Under the pieces are notes generated by a model. It saw nothing but the letters and a program-made list of their open reading frames with translations, was not told where the DNA came from and ran no database searches. 64,000 bases of DNA from Tessaracoccus timonensis (lineage in GTDB: Bacteria; Actinomycetota; Actinomycetes; Propionibacteriales; Propionibacteriaceae), in NCBI RefSeq assembly GCF_900343145.1, contig NZ_LT996886.1, positions 1,488,001 to 1,552,000 of the forward strand. The letters run 5' to 3'. The position numbers were made by a program, and so were the translations under genes. Positions 25,172 through 34,772 of the stretch are shown here, piece by piece (position 1 is the first letter of the stretch; each line of letters opens with the position of its first letter).

Positions 25172-27103
25172 TCAGGCGACGGGGAGGTGCTTCTCCCAGA
25201 ACGCCATCACGGCCTCGAAGCGCTGCCGACGATGCCACGGCGTGCCCGAGCGCGTGAGCTCGTGGTTCTCTCCGGGGAACACCAGCATCTCCGCGTCCAC
25301 CCCCGCCTGCTTCAGTAGCGCGTGGTACTGCAGGCCCTGGTGGAGCGGGCAGCGCAGGTCGTCCTCGGAGTGGATCACGAGCGTCGGCGTGCGCACCTCA
25401 GACGCATACGTCATGGGCGACTGGCGGTCGGCCTCCGCCTTGTCGTAGCTCGTGTATTCCTGCGGGAAGAACCAGCCGATGTCGCTGGAGCCGACGAAGC
25501 TCTGCACGTCGAGGAAGCCCCGTTCGACGATGGCGCCGCGGAAGCGGTGATCGTGGCCGATGATCCACGCCGTGAGGTAGCCGCCGTAGGAGCCGCCCAT
25601 GATGCCGAGGCGCTCGCCGTCGAGGGCGTCGTCGCTAGCCAGGCAGTGTTCGAGGAAAGCGAGCACGTCGGCGGCGTCGAGGTTGCCCATGTCGCCCTTG
25701 ATGGCTCGGCCGTGCTCGGTGCCGAAGCCCCACGATCCGCGCGGATTGCACATGACAACGGCATATCCGGCTTCGACGGCCACCTGGGCCTCGTCGAAGA
25801 AGGAGCGCGTGTATCCGTGGTACGGCCCACCGTGGATCATGAGCAGCACCGGGTGGGGGCCTCGGCCTGCGGGCTTCAGCAGCCACCCTTCGACCGGGTA
25901 CCCGTCGGGTGCCTGCGCGGTGACCGCGTGCGGGAGTGCGGCGTCGGTGAGTGCCGCGCCGAAGTTGGTGAGCACCTGCCAGCGACCGTCGCGTAACACT
26001 GCCAGCTCGCCGGTGCTCGTGGCGCTGGTGACCGTCGCGACGATCACCCCGCCCGCGGCGTCGAGGGCCTGGACGTCCCACGTCGGGTCTTCGATGAATT
26101 GGTGATCGTCGTCGCCGACAATCACCGCGCGCTCAGTGCCGCGGTAGACCTCCGGCACGACGACGCGCCCGTCGCCGAGCGATGCGAGCGGGCCGCCCAC
26201 GGTGACGTCGACGAGCTGGCGCGGCGCGTCGCCCGCGAGCCACACGGTGCCGTGGTGGCCGACGAAGTCGATGCCTTCGCCCACCGAGCCGGCGACGAAG
26301 AAGAGGCGGTCGCCGGAGCGACGCGGCCCGCGCGCGCTCAGGCTCAGCCCAGCGGTGAGCGACTCCGGTTTCGCGCCCTCGCGCAGGCGCCAGAGCTCGC
26401 TTTCGAGGGTGTCGTCGCCCTTGCGGTTGGCGCTGGCGAGCACCGAGCCGTCGGCGTCGAAGATGGGCGATGCCCAGTCGATGTCGTCGTCGGTGAGGCG
26501 CGTGGCCTCGGGGAACCGGGCGGGCACGTCGACGTCGTGCGCCTTGCCCTGGCCCGTTGCTTCGAAGACGGGTTCGGCGGCGGGGTCGGGTACGTCGACG
26601 ACGAACACCTGTGCGGGGCGGTCGCGGAACCAGCCGACGCCGTTGTGCCGGGTCTGGAAATCGCTGAATGCGCGCGGCGATTCGTGCGCGGCGTCGATGT
26701 CGTCGACGGTGCCGTAGCGGCCGTCCTCCGGCACCCTCGCGATGAACACGATGCGGCGGGAATCGTCGGAGAACTCGAACGCGCCGACGCCCAGCTTCTG
26801 GTCGGTCACCTGCATCGGTTCCCCGCCGTCGGCAGGGGCGATGAACAGCTGCGACGGCTTGCCAGGCTCAGAACGCACGAACGCCAGGAGGGTGCCGTCG
26901 GGGGAGAACTTAGGCGCGGTGTCACGGAATCCGCGGGTGATGCGACGCGGGCGGCCGCCGTCGAGGGGGACTCGCCACAGCTGGCCGACTTCCGCGTCGA
27001 CGGCGAAACTCGGGTGGGAAACTGCGACGACGGCGAAGGCGCCGTCGGGGTGGAGCGTAGGGGCGGAGAGAGAAACGAGGTCTTCGAGTTGCTCTGGGCG
27101 CAT
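25172..27103 (-). CDS. S9 family serine peptidase (acylaminoacyl-peptidase-like)
   Basis: This 643-residue protein has an N-terminal beta-propeller (residues ~1-380, blades such as PRRITRGFRDTAPKFSPDGTLLAFVRS) and a C-terminal alpha/beta-hydrolase. The catalytic serine lies in IMGGSYGGYLTAW (GxSxGG), the Asp in VIHSEDDLRCP and the His in FPGENHELTRSG. ILLMIHGGPYHGY-type oxyanion sequence (VLLMIHGGPYHGYTRSF) is present. It should cleave oligopeptides or acylated peptides in the cytoplasm, since no signal peptide is seen. It is 42 bases downstream of the chromate-transporter-like gene in the same direction. Confidence 0.93.
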   Translation of the reverse strand: MRPEQLEDLVSLSAPTLHPDGAFAVVAVSHPSFAVDAEVGQLWRVPLDGGRPRRITRGFRDTAPKFSPDGTLLAFVRSEPGKPSQLFIAPADGGEPMQVTDQKLGVGAFEFSDDSRRIVFIARVPEDGRYGTVDDIDAAHESPRAFSDFQTRHNGVGWFRDRPAQVFVVDVPDPAAEPVFEATGQGKAHDVDVPARFPEATRLTDDDIDWASPIFDADGSVLASANRKGDDTLESELWRLREGAKPESLTAGLSLSARGPRRSGDRLFFVAGSVGEGIDFVGHHGTVWLAGDAPRQLVDVTVGGPLASLGDGRVVVPEVYRGTERAVIVGDDDHQFIEDPTWDVQALDAAGGVIVATVTSATSTGELAVLRDGRWQVLTNFGAALTDAALPHAVTAQAPDGYPVEGWLLKPAGRGPHPVLLMIHGGPYHGYTRSFFDEAQVAVEAGYAVVMCNPRGSWGFGTEHGRAIKGDMGNLDAADVLAFLEHCLASDDALDGERLGIMGGSYGGYLTAWIIGHDHRFRGAIVERGFLDVQSFVGSSDIGWFFPQEYTSYDKAEADRQSPMTYASEVRTPTLVIHSEDDLRCPLHQGLQYHALLKQAGVDAEMLVFPGENHELTRSGTPWHRRQRFEAVMAFWEKHLPVA

Positions 27104-27142
27104 ACCGCCATGCTAGGGCAGGGCGAGTGCACGCGCCGCCGC

Positions 27143-28435
27143 TCAGGAGAGCAGCAGCATGGTCGCCAACGACACGCCGCCGGCGCCGAGGATGAGCACG
27201 AGATCGTGCGGATGCCAGCGGCGCTGCACAACCCACAACAGCACGACCCCGGCGATTGAAACCCACGCCGTTCCTGCACCGGAGACGCCGGCGTGGTGCG
27301 CGATGTCGACGCTCGCGTTCAGCATGGAGGTCATGGTCATGAGCAGCAGGCCGCAGATCACCGGCAACACGACGGGGCCGAGCAGGCGCACGAAGGGGGA
27401 ATTCGATGCCTTCTCGTACACCGCGAGAAATGCCAGCGCCAGCGCGGAACATGAACATACGGAGACGAGGAACCCCAAGGTGGCGATCAGCACTCCCATG
27501 CCGACGCCGCCGTGAAAGTACCCGAATCCGTAACCGACGGCGCTCGCCAGCTTGATGAGCACCGGCCCTGGCAGCGCGTTGGTCACCGGAACCATCTGCC
27601 CGTAGAACTCCGAGGCGGGCACGATGCCGCTTGAGACGAAGAAACCGTCCGCGACACCGATATATGCAGCGCCGCCGCCGAAGGATGAGAGCGTCGAGAG
27701 GCCGATCAACGACACCACATGTCCCGCACCGACGAGGAACGCCACCCCAAGCGCCACGAGAGCGACGAGGGCCAACACCGCTGCCGCGCGAAGGGTGTGG
27801 CTGGTGGAGGAGGGCGGTGGCTCGGCAGGCGCGGAGGGCGACTGGCCCCGTCGGAAGAAACTGAGCACGGCAACGCCTGCGAGGGCGAGCAGGATCACCT
27901 GCACCGCACTCAGCTGGGGGAGCGAGGACGTCCAGCCCGTGCCCAGCAGGTTGCCGGCCGCGCGCACTGCCTGGTTGCCGCCGACGGCAGCGAACGTCAG
28001 CAGCGCCAGCACCACCGTCGCGAGCGGATGGTAGGTGCGCAACACCTTGCCGATGTAGTGGATGAGCAGCACCGCGATGAACGCGGAGATACCCAGCGCG
28101 GCGAACTCGATGACGCGGATCGCCGACGCGCCGAGCGCGGTGAACAGCATGAGGAGTAGCACCGTCCCGAGCGTCCCCGGGAGCGCGACGGCGAGCGCGG
28201 CTGCCGTCGGGGCCCACGTGGGGCGGACGTGGGTGCCGACCATCGCCGACATCTTCACCGGCTGCGCGCCGGGCGTGACGTTCGCGATGATGGTGTGCGC
28301 GGTGAACGCGTCGTCGGTGGCGAGCTTGTGGCGCTGCACGAACTCGCGCTCCATGATGGGGATGAGCGCCGCTCCGCCGCCGAACCCGAGGGCGCCGACG
28401 GCGAACGTCGCAGAGAGCAGCTTACGCACCGACAT
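27143..28435 (-). CDS. Chromate transporter (CHR) family protein
   Basis: This 430-residue membrane protein has two homologous halves. Half one begins FAVGALGFGGGAALIPIMEREFV and half two LIGLSTLSSFGGGAAYIGVADGFFV; each carries the FGGG motif and a PGP/PGA segment (NVTPGAQPVKMS, ALPGPVLIKLAS). Ten or more hydrophobic segments are visible. A soluble linker (RRGQSPSAPAEPPPSSTS) joins the halves. The family exports chromate or imports other anions in different bacteria; specificity is not readable. The start is an ATG at 28435 after GGAAAGGAAC. Confidence 0.86.
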   Translation of the reverse strand: MSVRKLLSATFAVGALGFGGGAALIPIMEREFVQRHKLATDDAFTAHTIIANVTPGAQPVKMSAMVGTHVRPTWAPTAAALAVALPGTLGTVLLLMLFTALGASAIRVIEFAALGISAFIAVLLIHYIGKVLRTYHPLATVVLALLTFAAVGGNQAVRAAGNLLGTGWTSSLPQLSAVQVILLALAGVAVLSFFRRGQSPSAPAEPPPSSTSHTLRAAAVLALVALVALGVAFLVGAGHVVSLIGLSTLSSFGGGAAYIGVADGFFVSSGIVPASEFYGQMVPVTNALPGPVLIKLASAVGYGFGYFHGGVGMGVLIATLGFLVSVCSCSALALAFLAVYEKASNSPFVRLLGPVVLPVICGLLLMTMTSMLNASVDIAHHAGVSGAGTAWVSIAGVVLLWVVQRRWHPHDLVLILGAGGVSLATMLLLS

Positions 28436-28469
28436 TGCATCGTTCCTTTCCCCCGGACAGTGTAGGGGC

Positions 28470-28712
28470 CGGTTTCGATACGCGCCCTCCGGGCGCTACT
28501 CAACCGCCGGTGGTGGGGCGGTTGAACCCCGAGCGTCGAGTAGGCGCGAAGCGCCGTATCGAGACGCGGTGACTGGTTTCGACACGCCACCTTTGGTGGC
28601 GGCTCAACCATCGGGGGCAGCGGGGTTTCGACACGCCACCTTCTGTGGCGGCTCAACCTTCGGGGACGGGGATGATTTCGACTCGGCCCTCCGCCCGCTA
28701 CTCAACCATCGA
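28470..28712. repeat. Cluster of five REP-like modules
   Basis: Modules occur at about 28470-28510, 28532-28566 (inverted), 28575-28613, 28623-28664 and 28672-28712. Each has the form GGTTTCGAYACG, a variable GC stem-loop, then CTACTCAACC or GGCTCAACC, then RYCGG. The last module overlaps the 3' end of the ABC exporter gene and contributes its final codons (SMVE) and TAG stop. Confidence 0.85.
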
Positions 28713-30650
28713 CGCCGCAAACTGCGACTGGTACAGGTCGAAGTAGTGCCCGCGACGCTCGAGGAGCTCGTCGTGCGAACCCTGCTCGACGATGCGCCCG
28801 TCCTCCATGACGAGGATGACATCCGCGTCGCGGATGGTGGACAGCCGGTGCGCGATCACGAACGACGTCCGCCCGGTACGCAGCGAGTTCATCGCCTGCT
28901 GGAGGAGCAGCTCGGTGCGGGTGTCGACGGAGCTCGTTGCCTCGTCGAGGATGAGCAGCGACGGGTCTGACAGGAACGCCCGGGCGATGGTGATGAGCTG
29001 TTTCTCGCCGGCCGAGACGTTGTTACCCTCCTCATCGATGACGGTGTCGTAGCCGTCGGGCAGAGAGTGTACGAAGCGGTCGACGAACGTGGCCTTCGCA
29101 GCCTCGACGATGTCCTCCTCCGAGGCGCCATCGCGGCCGTAGGCGATGTTCTCGCGGATCGTGCCGCCGAACAGCCACGCGTCCTGCAGCACCATGCCCA
29201 CCTGGCGACGCACCTCCTGGCGGGGCACCTGCGAGATGTCGACGCCGTCGAGCGTGATGCGCCCGGCGTTGAGGTCGTAGAAGCGCATGATGAGGTTCAC
29301 CAGGGTGGTTTTACCCGCGCCGGTGGGGCCGACGATCGCGATGGTCTGGCCGGGTTCGACGGCGAGGTTCAGGTCTTCGATGAGGCGCTGATCGGGCGCG
29401 TATGAGAAGTCGACGCCTTCGAACTCGACGCGTCCCCGCACCGTCTCGGGCAGCGAACCAGTAGGCTCGGCGCTCATCTCGTCGGCATCGAGGAGCTCGA
29501 ACACCCGCTCGGCCGACGCGACGCCCGACTGCAGCAGGTTCGCCATCGACGCCACCTGCGTGAGCGGCTGCGTGAACTGGCGCGAGTACTGGATGAATGC
29601 CTGCACGTCACCGATGTTCATGGTGCCCGACGCCACCCGCAGCCCGCCGAGCACGGCGATGATCACGTAGTTCAGGTTCCCGACGAGGAACATGATGGGC
29701 ATGATGAGCCCGGAGACGAACTGCGAACCGAAGCTCGCCTGATACAGGCGCTCGTTGCGCTTCGCGAACTCCTCTTCAACCTCCCGCTTGCGGCCGAACA
29801 CCTTCACCAGTGCGTGCCCGGTGTACGCCTCCTCGATGTGTGCATTGAGGGTTCCGGTGGCGGCCCACGTCTCCTTGAACAGCTTCTGCGAACGCTTGCC
29901 GATCACCCCGACGACCACCATGCCCACCGGCACTGCAAGCAGGGCGACGAGGGCCAGCGTCGGTGAGATCCAGAACATCATCGCCAGCACTCCGACGACG
30001 GTGAACAGCGAGCTCATCAGCTGATGCAGCGTCTGTTGGAAGGTCTGCGACACGTTGTCGATGTCGTTGGTGACGCGGCTGAGCAGCTCGCCGCGCGGTT
30101 GCCCATCGAAGTAGCTGAGCGGCAGACGGTCGATCTTCGCCGCCACCTTCTCGCGCATCCGGTAGATGGTGCGCTGGATGGCGCCATTGAGGACCCACCC
30201 CTGCACCAGCTGAAACACGAACGCCACCAGGTACAGCCCCAGCACGAATAGCAAAATCGAACCGATGGCCCCGAAATCGATGCCCTGGCCGGGCGTGAAG
30301 TCGAGGTTGCGCAGCATCTCGGCCATCTTGGGGTTCTGCTTCGTGGCCTCGGCGATGGCCTGGGCTTTCGTGATACTCGACGGCATCCCACCGCCGACGA
30401 CGCCCGCCAGCAGTTTGTCCGTGGCTTGGCCCAGAATCTTCGGGCCGAGCACGTTCAACCCCACTCCCACCGCGCAGAGCACGATGGCCAGCACCATCTT
30501 GATGCGCTCGGGCCGCATCTCCCCGACGAGGCGCTTGCCGCTGACGGCGAAGTTCGCTGCCTTCTCTCCGGTGCCACCTCCGTGCGGACCCCCGTTCGTC
30601 GTGTTCGGGGCGTCCTTCGGGCGTTCGTTCGCGACGACCTTCTTACTCAT
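28698..30650 (-). CDS. ABC exporter half-transporter (subunit B)
   Basis: This 650-residue type IV ABC exporter half starts at ATG 30650 (MSKKVVANERP), sharing ATGA with the upstream partner. A long Asn/Gly-rich leader precedes six membrane helices (for example MVLAIVLCAVGVGLNVLG, LFVLGLYLVAFVFQLVQGW, LIMPIMFLVGNLNYVIIAVLGGL). The ATPase has Walker A GPTGAGKTTLVNL, signature NVSAGEKQLITIARAFL (NVSAGEKQ in place of the usual LSGGQ), Walker B LLILDEATSSVDTRTE and switch IAHRLS. The last four residues and the stop come from a REP-like repeat. It forms a heterodimer with the next gene product, likely a drug or lipid exporter. Confidence 0.92.
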   Translation of the reverse strand: MSKKVVANERPKDAPNTTNGGPHGGGTGEKAANFAVSGKRLVGEMRPERIKMVLAIVLCAVGVGLNVLGPKILGQATDKLLAGVVGGGMPSSITKAQAIAEATKQNPKMAEMLRNLDFTPGQGIDFGAIGSILLFVLGLYLVAFVFQLVQGWVLNGAIQRTIYRMREKVAAKIDRLPLSYFDGQPRGELLSRVTNDIDNVSQTFQQTLHQLMSSLFTVVGVLAMMFWISPTLALVALLAVPVGMVVVGVIGKRSQKLFKETWAATGTLNAHIEEAYTGHALVKVFGRKREVEEEFAKRNERLYQASFGSQFVSGLIMPIMFLVGNLNYVIIAVLGGLRVASGTMNIGDVQAFIQYSRQFTQPLTQVASMANLLQSGVASAERVFELLDADEMSAEPTGSLPETVRGRVEFEGVDFSYAPDQRLIEDLNLAVEPGQTIAIVGPTGAGKTTLVNLIMRFYDLNAGRITLDGVDISQVPRQEVRRQVGMVLQDAWLFGGTIRENIAYGRDGASEEDIVEAAKATFVDRFVHSLPDGYDTVIDEEGNNVSAGEKQLITIARAFLSDPSLLILDEATSSVDTRTELLLQQAMNSLRTGRTSFVIAHRLSTIRDADVILVMEDGRIVEQGSHDELLERRGHYFDLYQSQFAASMVE

Positions 30651-32389
30651 GCTGCCTCCTCGGCGCTGAGCTGCGATTCGACGATCTCCCGGTACGTTTC
30701 GCTGTTGGCCAGCAGTTCGTCGTGGGTTCCTCGGCCGACGATCTCGCCCTCGTCGAGGACGATGATCTGGTGGGCGTGCTGGATGGTGGTGACGCGCTGG
30801 GCGACGACGATCACCGTCGCATCTCTCGTCGTGGGGGCGAGCGCGGCGCGGAGCCGAGCGTCGGTGGCCACGTCGAGAGCGGAGAATGAGTCGTCGAAGA
30901 CGTAGATGCTGGGCTGTTTCACCAGCGCGCGGGCGATGGCGAGGCGCTGCCGCTGCCCACCGGAGACGTTGGTGCCGCCCTGCGCGATCTCCGATTCGAG
31001 CCCACCCTCCTTGGCCTCGACGAACCCCCTCGCTTGCGCGATCTCCAACGCCCGCCACATGTCGTCCTCCGACGCGTGCGGCTGACCGTATCGGAGGTTG
31101 CTGGCCACGGTGCCGCTGAACAGGTACGGCCGCTGCGGCACGAGCCCGATGCGCGCCCAGAGGTCTTCGTCGTGGTAGTCGCGGACGTCCACACCGTCGA
31201 CGAGCACCCGCCCGCCGGTCACGTCGAACAGGCGGGGGATGAGGTTCACGAGGGTGGATTTGCCCGCGCCGGTGGAGCCGATGATGGCGGTGGTCTGGCC
31301 CGGTTCGGCGGTGAACGTGAGGTGCTTCAACACGGATGCGTCGGCGCCGGGGTAGGCGAAGCTGACGTCGTCGAAGTGCACGACGCCGCGCTCGGTGGGC
31401 GCCTGGGCGGGGTGCTCCGGCTCCTCGACGGACGACTCGGTGCGCAGCACCTCCATGATGCGGTCGGCGCACACACCCGCGCGGGGCGCGAGCACCAGCA
31501 GCATCGTCGTCATCATCACAGAGATGAGGATCTGCATGAGGTAGGAAATGAACGCGGTGAGCTGGCCGATCTGAAGGTCCCCGGAGCTGATGCGGTGCGC
31601 GCCGAACCACATCACACCCACTGTCGAGAGGTTCATCACCACACCCACGAACGGGAACATGAACACCATCAGACGCCCGACGTGCAGCGTCGTGGTGGTG
31701 AGGTCGTCGTTGGCGCCGTCGAAGCGTCGAGACTCGTGCTCTTCGCGCACGAAGGCCCGCACCACGCGCACGCCGGTGATCTGCTCGCGCAGGATGCGGT
31801 TGAGGTTGTCAATGCGCTCTTGCATGCGCTTGAACAGTGGGCCCATGAACGTGATGAGCACGACGATGCCCGAGCCCAAGATGACGACCGCCACCAGGAT
31901 GATCCAGGTCAGCCCGAAGTCTTCGCGCACTGCCATGATCACGCCGCCCGCCATCATGATGGGTGCGCTGATGAGCATCACGCAGGTCATGTGCACGAGC
32001 ATCTGCACCTGCTGCACGTCGTTGGTGGACCGGGTGATGAGGCTGGGGGCGCCGAACTTGTCGAGCTCCTTCGTAGAGAAGCCGAGCGCGCGGCCGAACA
32101 CTGCGGCCCGCACGTCGCGCCCGAACCCCATCGACGTGCGCGACGCGGCCCACGCGGCGCCAATCTGCGCGGTGGCTTGAATGGCTGACAGCGCCAGCAT
32201 CACGCCGCCCGTGCGCCAGATGTAACCGGTGTCGCCCACGACGACGCCCTCGTCGATGATGCGCGCGTTCAACGTCGGCAGGTACAAGTTCATGGCGGTG
32301 GCGATCACCTGGAGCCCGACGACGAGCGCCAGCAGCCCCCAGTACGGGCGGATGTAGACGTTGATGAGACGTCCGAGGTGTTTGATCAT
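30647..32389 (-). CDS. ABC exporter half-transporter (subunit A)
   Basis: This 580-residue ABC exporter half starts at ATG 32389 after GAGGAAACC, overlapping the TetR stop (ATGA). Membrane helices include LLALVVGLQVIATAMNLYL, WIILVAVVILGSGIVVLITFM and LISVMMTTMLLVLAPR. The ATPase has Walker A GSTGAGKSTLVNL, signature NVSGGQRQRLAIARALVKQPS, Walker B IYVFDDSFSALDVATD and H-loop region VVAQRVTT with Gln instead of the switch His. Walker B ends DD rather than DE, so this site is likely degenerate, as is common in heterodimeric exporters where only one site turns over. Confidence 0.93.
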   Translation of the reverse strand: MIKHLGRLINVYIRPYWGLLALVVGLQVIATAMNLYLPTLNARIIDEGVVVGDTGYIWRTGGVMLALSAIQATAQIGAAWAASRTSMGFGRDVRAAVFGRALGFSTKELDKFGAPSLITRSTNDVQQVQMLVHMTCVMLISAPIMMAGGVIMAVREDFGLTWIILVAVVILGSGIVVLITFMGPLFKRMQERIDNLNRILREQITGVRVVRAFVREEHESRRFDGANDDLTTTTLHVGRLMVFMFPFVGVVMNLSTVGVMWFGAHRISSGDLQIGQLTAFISYLMQILISVMMTTMLLVLAPRAGVCADRIMEVLRTESSVEEPEHPAQAPTERGVVHFDDVSFAYPGADASVLKHLTFTAEPGQTTAIIGSTGAGKSTLVNLIPRLFDVTGGRVLVDGVDVRDYHDEDLWARIGLVPQRPYLFSGTVASNLRYGQPHASEDDMWRALEIAQARGFVEAKEGGLESEIAQGGTNVSGGQRQRLAIARALVKQPSIYVFDDSFSALDVATDARLRAALAPTTRDATVIVVAQRVTTIQHAHQIIVLDEGEIVGRGTHDELLANSETYREIVESQLSAEEAA

Positions 32390-32970
32390 GCGGGTTTCCT
32401 CACTCCGTGCACGATGGTGCCGACGAGCACCTCTCGGCTGAGGGGGTCGGGGCCGGCGGCGTGGCGTCGGCGCTCGCCAACGACCAGGGCCAACACAAGT
32501 TGGGCGCACTCAGACGGCGCGACGGTGAGTTCGTCGGCGTGGGTTGCCAAGCGTTCCGTCAACAGTGCCGCGAGCTGGGCGTCGCGCTCCTGGAGGAGGT
32601 CGCGCGCGCAGCGTGCATTCGCGTCGTGGCTAGGGCTGTTGTGCCCGATCAGGAAGGCCGAGCGCACCACGTCGAAGTAACGGCTGGCGGCCTCGAACGC
32701 GCCTTCGACATCCCCGGCGAGCGTGCCAGGGAACGTGGTGTCGGCGACGATAGCCTCGAGACGTTCGGGGGAGAGCGACGCCGTCACCGTCGCCTCGATC
32801 ACTTCCTGCAGCGAGTCGAAGGCACGGAAGATGGTGCCTTCAGCGACGCCAGCTGCCTCGGCGATCTGTTTCGTCGTAAGCTGCTGGCCATACAGCTCCA
32901 GCAGCGGGGAGGTGGCTGCGACGATGCTCGCGCGGCGTTCGTCGCGGGTCATCCTGGGGGCTCGTGTCAC
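32386..32970 (-). CDS. TetR family transcriptional regulator
   Basis: The 194-residue product has an N-terminal HTH (TTKQIAEAAGVAEGTIFRAFDSLQEVIEA, ~32-60) and a helical ligand-binding domain. It heads an operon with the two exporter genes, all overlapping by ATGA. The GTG start at 32970 lies eight bases after a TATGAT -10, implying a leaderless message; ATG 32952 is an alternative. A perfect palindrome in the promoter spacer (32984-32997) is the probable operator, so it should repress itself and the exporter until an effector, possibly the exported compound, binds. Confidence 0.92.
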   Translation of the reverse strand: MTRAPRMTRDERRASIVAATSPLLELYGQQLTTKQIAEAAGVAEGTIFRAFDSLQEVIEATVTASLSPERLEAIVADTTFPGTLAGDVEGAFEAASRYFDVVRSAFLIGHNSPSHDANARCARDLLQERDAQLAALLTERLATHADELTVAPSECAQLVLALVVGERRRHAAGPDPLSREVLVGTIVHGVRKPA

Positions 32971-32978
32971 AACCCACC

Positions 32979-33007
32979 ATCATAGTGAGCGCTCACTCAC
33001 ATGCCAA
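32979..33007 (-). promoter_or_regulatory. Promoter and operator of the tetR-exporter operon
   Basis: On the minus strand TTGGCA (33007-33002), 17 bases and TATGAT (32984-32979) make a near-consensus promoter. The 14-base perfect palindrome AGTGAGCGCTCACT (32984-32997) fills most of the spacer. This matches the usual TetR operator style. Confidence 0.8.
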
Positions 33008-33130
33008 GTGTGGGACTATCCCTGCAACAGCAAGCGGTGTGGCGAGCCTGAGCTCTTTGGGCACACCGAGGGCATTGAGTCGCCGATCACCCCCGAAGTG
33101 GGGGCGCCGGAACTTCAGACTCTGACTGGT

Positions 33131-34747
33131 TTACTCCACAGCGATGTTCGCAGTGAGCGCCTGCACGTTTGCTGCGGCGGTTTCCTTGTCTTCCGGGCGT
33201 CCAGGAATGCCTGGCCGCAGCTGCCAGGGGCGTGGTCCGTCGCTGCGACGGTATTCGACGTCCAGCGCGTCCAGGCGCTCCAGGTGGTGGGTAAGGCGTG
33301 CTTCGAAATCGTCGAGGTCCCTGAGATCCGGGGCCCACAGTGCTTCCGCCAGCGCGCACAAGCGGGGGAACACCTGGTAGTCGATGCTGCGCGGGGAGTC
33401 CGTGTGCTCGGTCCACATGTTGCCCTGCCCGCCTAACACATGGCGCGCTTCTTCATCGCTGATGCCAGGCGGCACGGGGCTAAACCCGTACACGTCGGCG
33501 ACGGTGGTGACGGTCGCCACGGGGATCGGTTCCCTGGGGTCGTCTGACTGGCGGTAGTCGAGGTAGACGGTGTCCTCGGGGCAGGCGATGACGTCGTGGC
33601 CCGCGCGGGCAGCGGCGATCGCGCCAGCCCACCCGCGCCACGAGAGCACCGTCGCGTCCTTGGCGAGCCCTCCCTCCAAGATCTCGTCCCAGCCGAGCAG
33701 CTTCCGGCCACGCGAGGCGAGGTGTTCACCGATGCGCGAAATGAACCAACTCTGCAGCGCGTGCTCGTCGGCAACGCCGAGCTCCTGCATACGTTCCTGG
33801 GTACGAGGGTCGGCTTCCCACTGCCCTTTGGGGCACTCGTCGCCGCCGACATGGATGTACTCGGACGGGAACAGCTCCACCACTTCGTCGAACACGTTGC
33901 AGAGGAACTCGATTGTGCTTTCCTCCACGTTGAAGACGTTGACGTTGATGCCCCAATTGGTCCACGGCTCGAGTGGTTCATCGACCACGCCGAGTTCGGG
34001 GTAGGCGGCGATCGCCGCTTGGGCGTGACCTGGGAGCTCGATCTCCGGAACGACGGTGATGCCCCGTGCTGCGGCGTAGGCGACGATTTCACGGATGTCG
34101 TCTTGTGTGTAGAAGCCTCCATGCGGGCGACCGTCGTGGCTCGCATTTTCCCCCGCCCCAACCTGAGACTCTCGCCGCCAACTGCCCACCTCAGTGAGGC
34201 GTGGGTATCGGAGAATCTCGATACGCCATCCCTGATCGTCCGTGAGGTGAAGGTGCAACACGTTGAGGCGATGGATGGCCAAGAGGTCGATGAATCGCAG
34301 CACCTCTCTGACCGGAAGGAAGTGGCGAGCGACGTCGAGAAGCGCGCCTCGCCACGGGTACTTTGGTTCGTCTTCGATCGTGACGGCGGGGATGGCCCAA
34401 CGGGTGTTCCGCAGCGGTGCCTTGCGGTAGATGTTAGGGGGGAGAAGCTGTAGTAGTGTCTGGATAGCCCATGTGGCCCCAACCTCGGTCGCTGCCGCGA
34501 TGTGTACTCGTTCGGGGGTCACTTCGACGCGGTAGCCCTCACGCGGGAGGGAATCGTCGACACGCAGCTGGATCTGCCCATCATCACCAAACCCAACCGG
34601 CAGTTGCGTGGCCTGCACCAGACTCGTCTGCAGCAGCCGAGCCGCGGAGGAGAGTGCATCACTCGTGGCGATGCGTGTTGTTGCAGACAACCTGAATTCG
34701 CCAGCTCCCTTCTCGAGATGGCGTACACGAGGAACGACGGATGTCAT
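33131..34747 (-). CDS. Beta-N-acetylhexosaminidase, GH20, cytoplasmic
   Basis: This 538-residue GH20 enzyme removes terminal GlcNAc or GalNAc by substrate-assisted catalysis. A GH20b domain (~15-120) is followed by a (beta/alpha)8 barrel: KYPWRGALLDVARHFLPV (129-146), LHLHLTDDQGWRIEI, VVPEIELPGHAQAA (232-245) and the catalytic pair D303-E304 in YIHVGGDECPK. There is no signal peptide, so it should act on imported oligosaccharides such as chitobiose. It diverges from the binding-protein gene, sharing a 195-base promoter region. The ATG follows CAGGAGG. Confidence 0.94.
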   Translation of the reverse strand: MTSVVPRVRHLEKGAGEFRLSATTRIATSDALSSAARLLQTSLVQATQLPVGFGDDGQIQLRVDDSLPREGYRVEVTPERVHIAAATEVGATWAIQTLLQLLPPNIYRKAPLRNTRWAIPAVTIEDEPKYPWRGALLDVARHFLPVREVLRFIDLLAIHRLNVLHLHLTDDQGWRIEILRYPRLTEVGSWRRESQVGAGENASHDGRPHGGFYTQDDIREIVAYAAARGITVVPEIELPGHAQAAIAAYPELGVVDEPLEPWTNWGINVNVFNVEESTIEFLCNVFDEVVELFPSEYIHVGGDECPKGQWEADPRTQERMQELGVADEHALQSWFISRIGEHLASRGRKLLGWDEILEGGLAKDATVLSWRGWAGAIAAARAGHDVIACPEDTVYLDYRQSDDPREPIPVATVTTVADVYGFSPVPPGISDEEARHVLGGQGNMWTEHTDSPRSIDYQVFPRLCALAEALWAPDLRDLDDFEARLTHHLERLDALDVEYRRSDGPRPWQLRPGIPGRPEDKETAAANVQALTANIAVE

Positions 34748-34772
34748 GAGCCCTCCTGGGAAGTGCGCGAGG

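Noticed and set aside
26099-27259. Plus-strand open frame of 386 codons opposite the S9 peptidase
   Set aside because: Antisense shadow; no motifs, and the peptidase catalytic triad is on the other strand.
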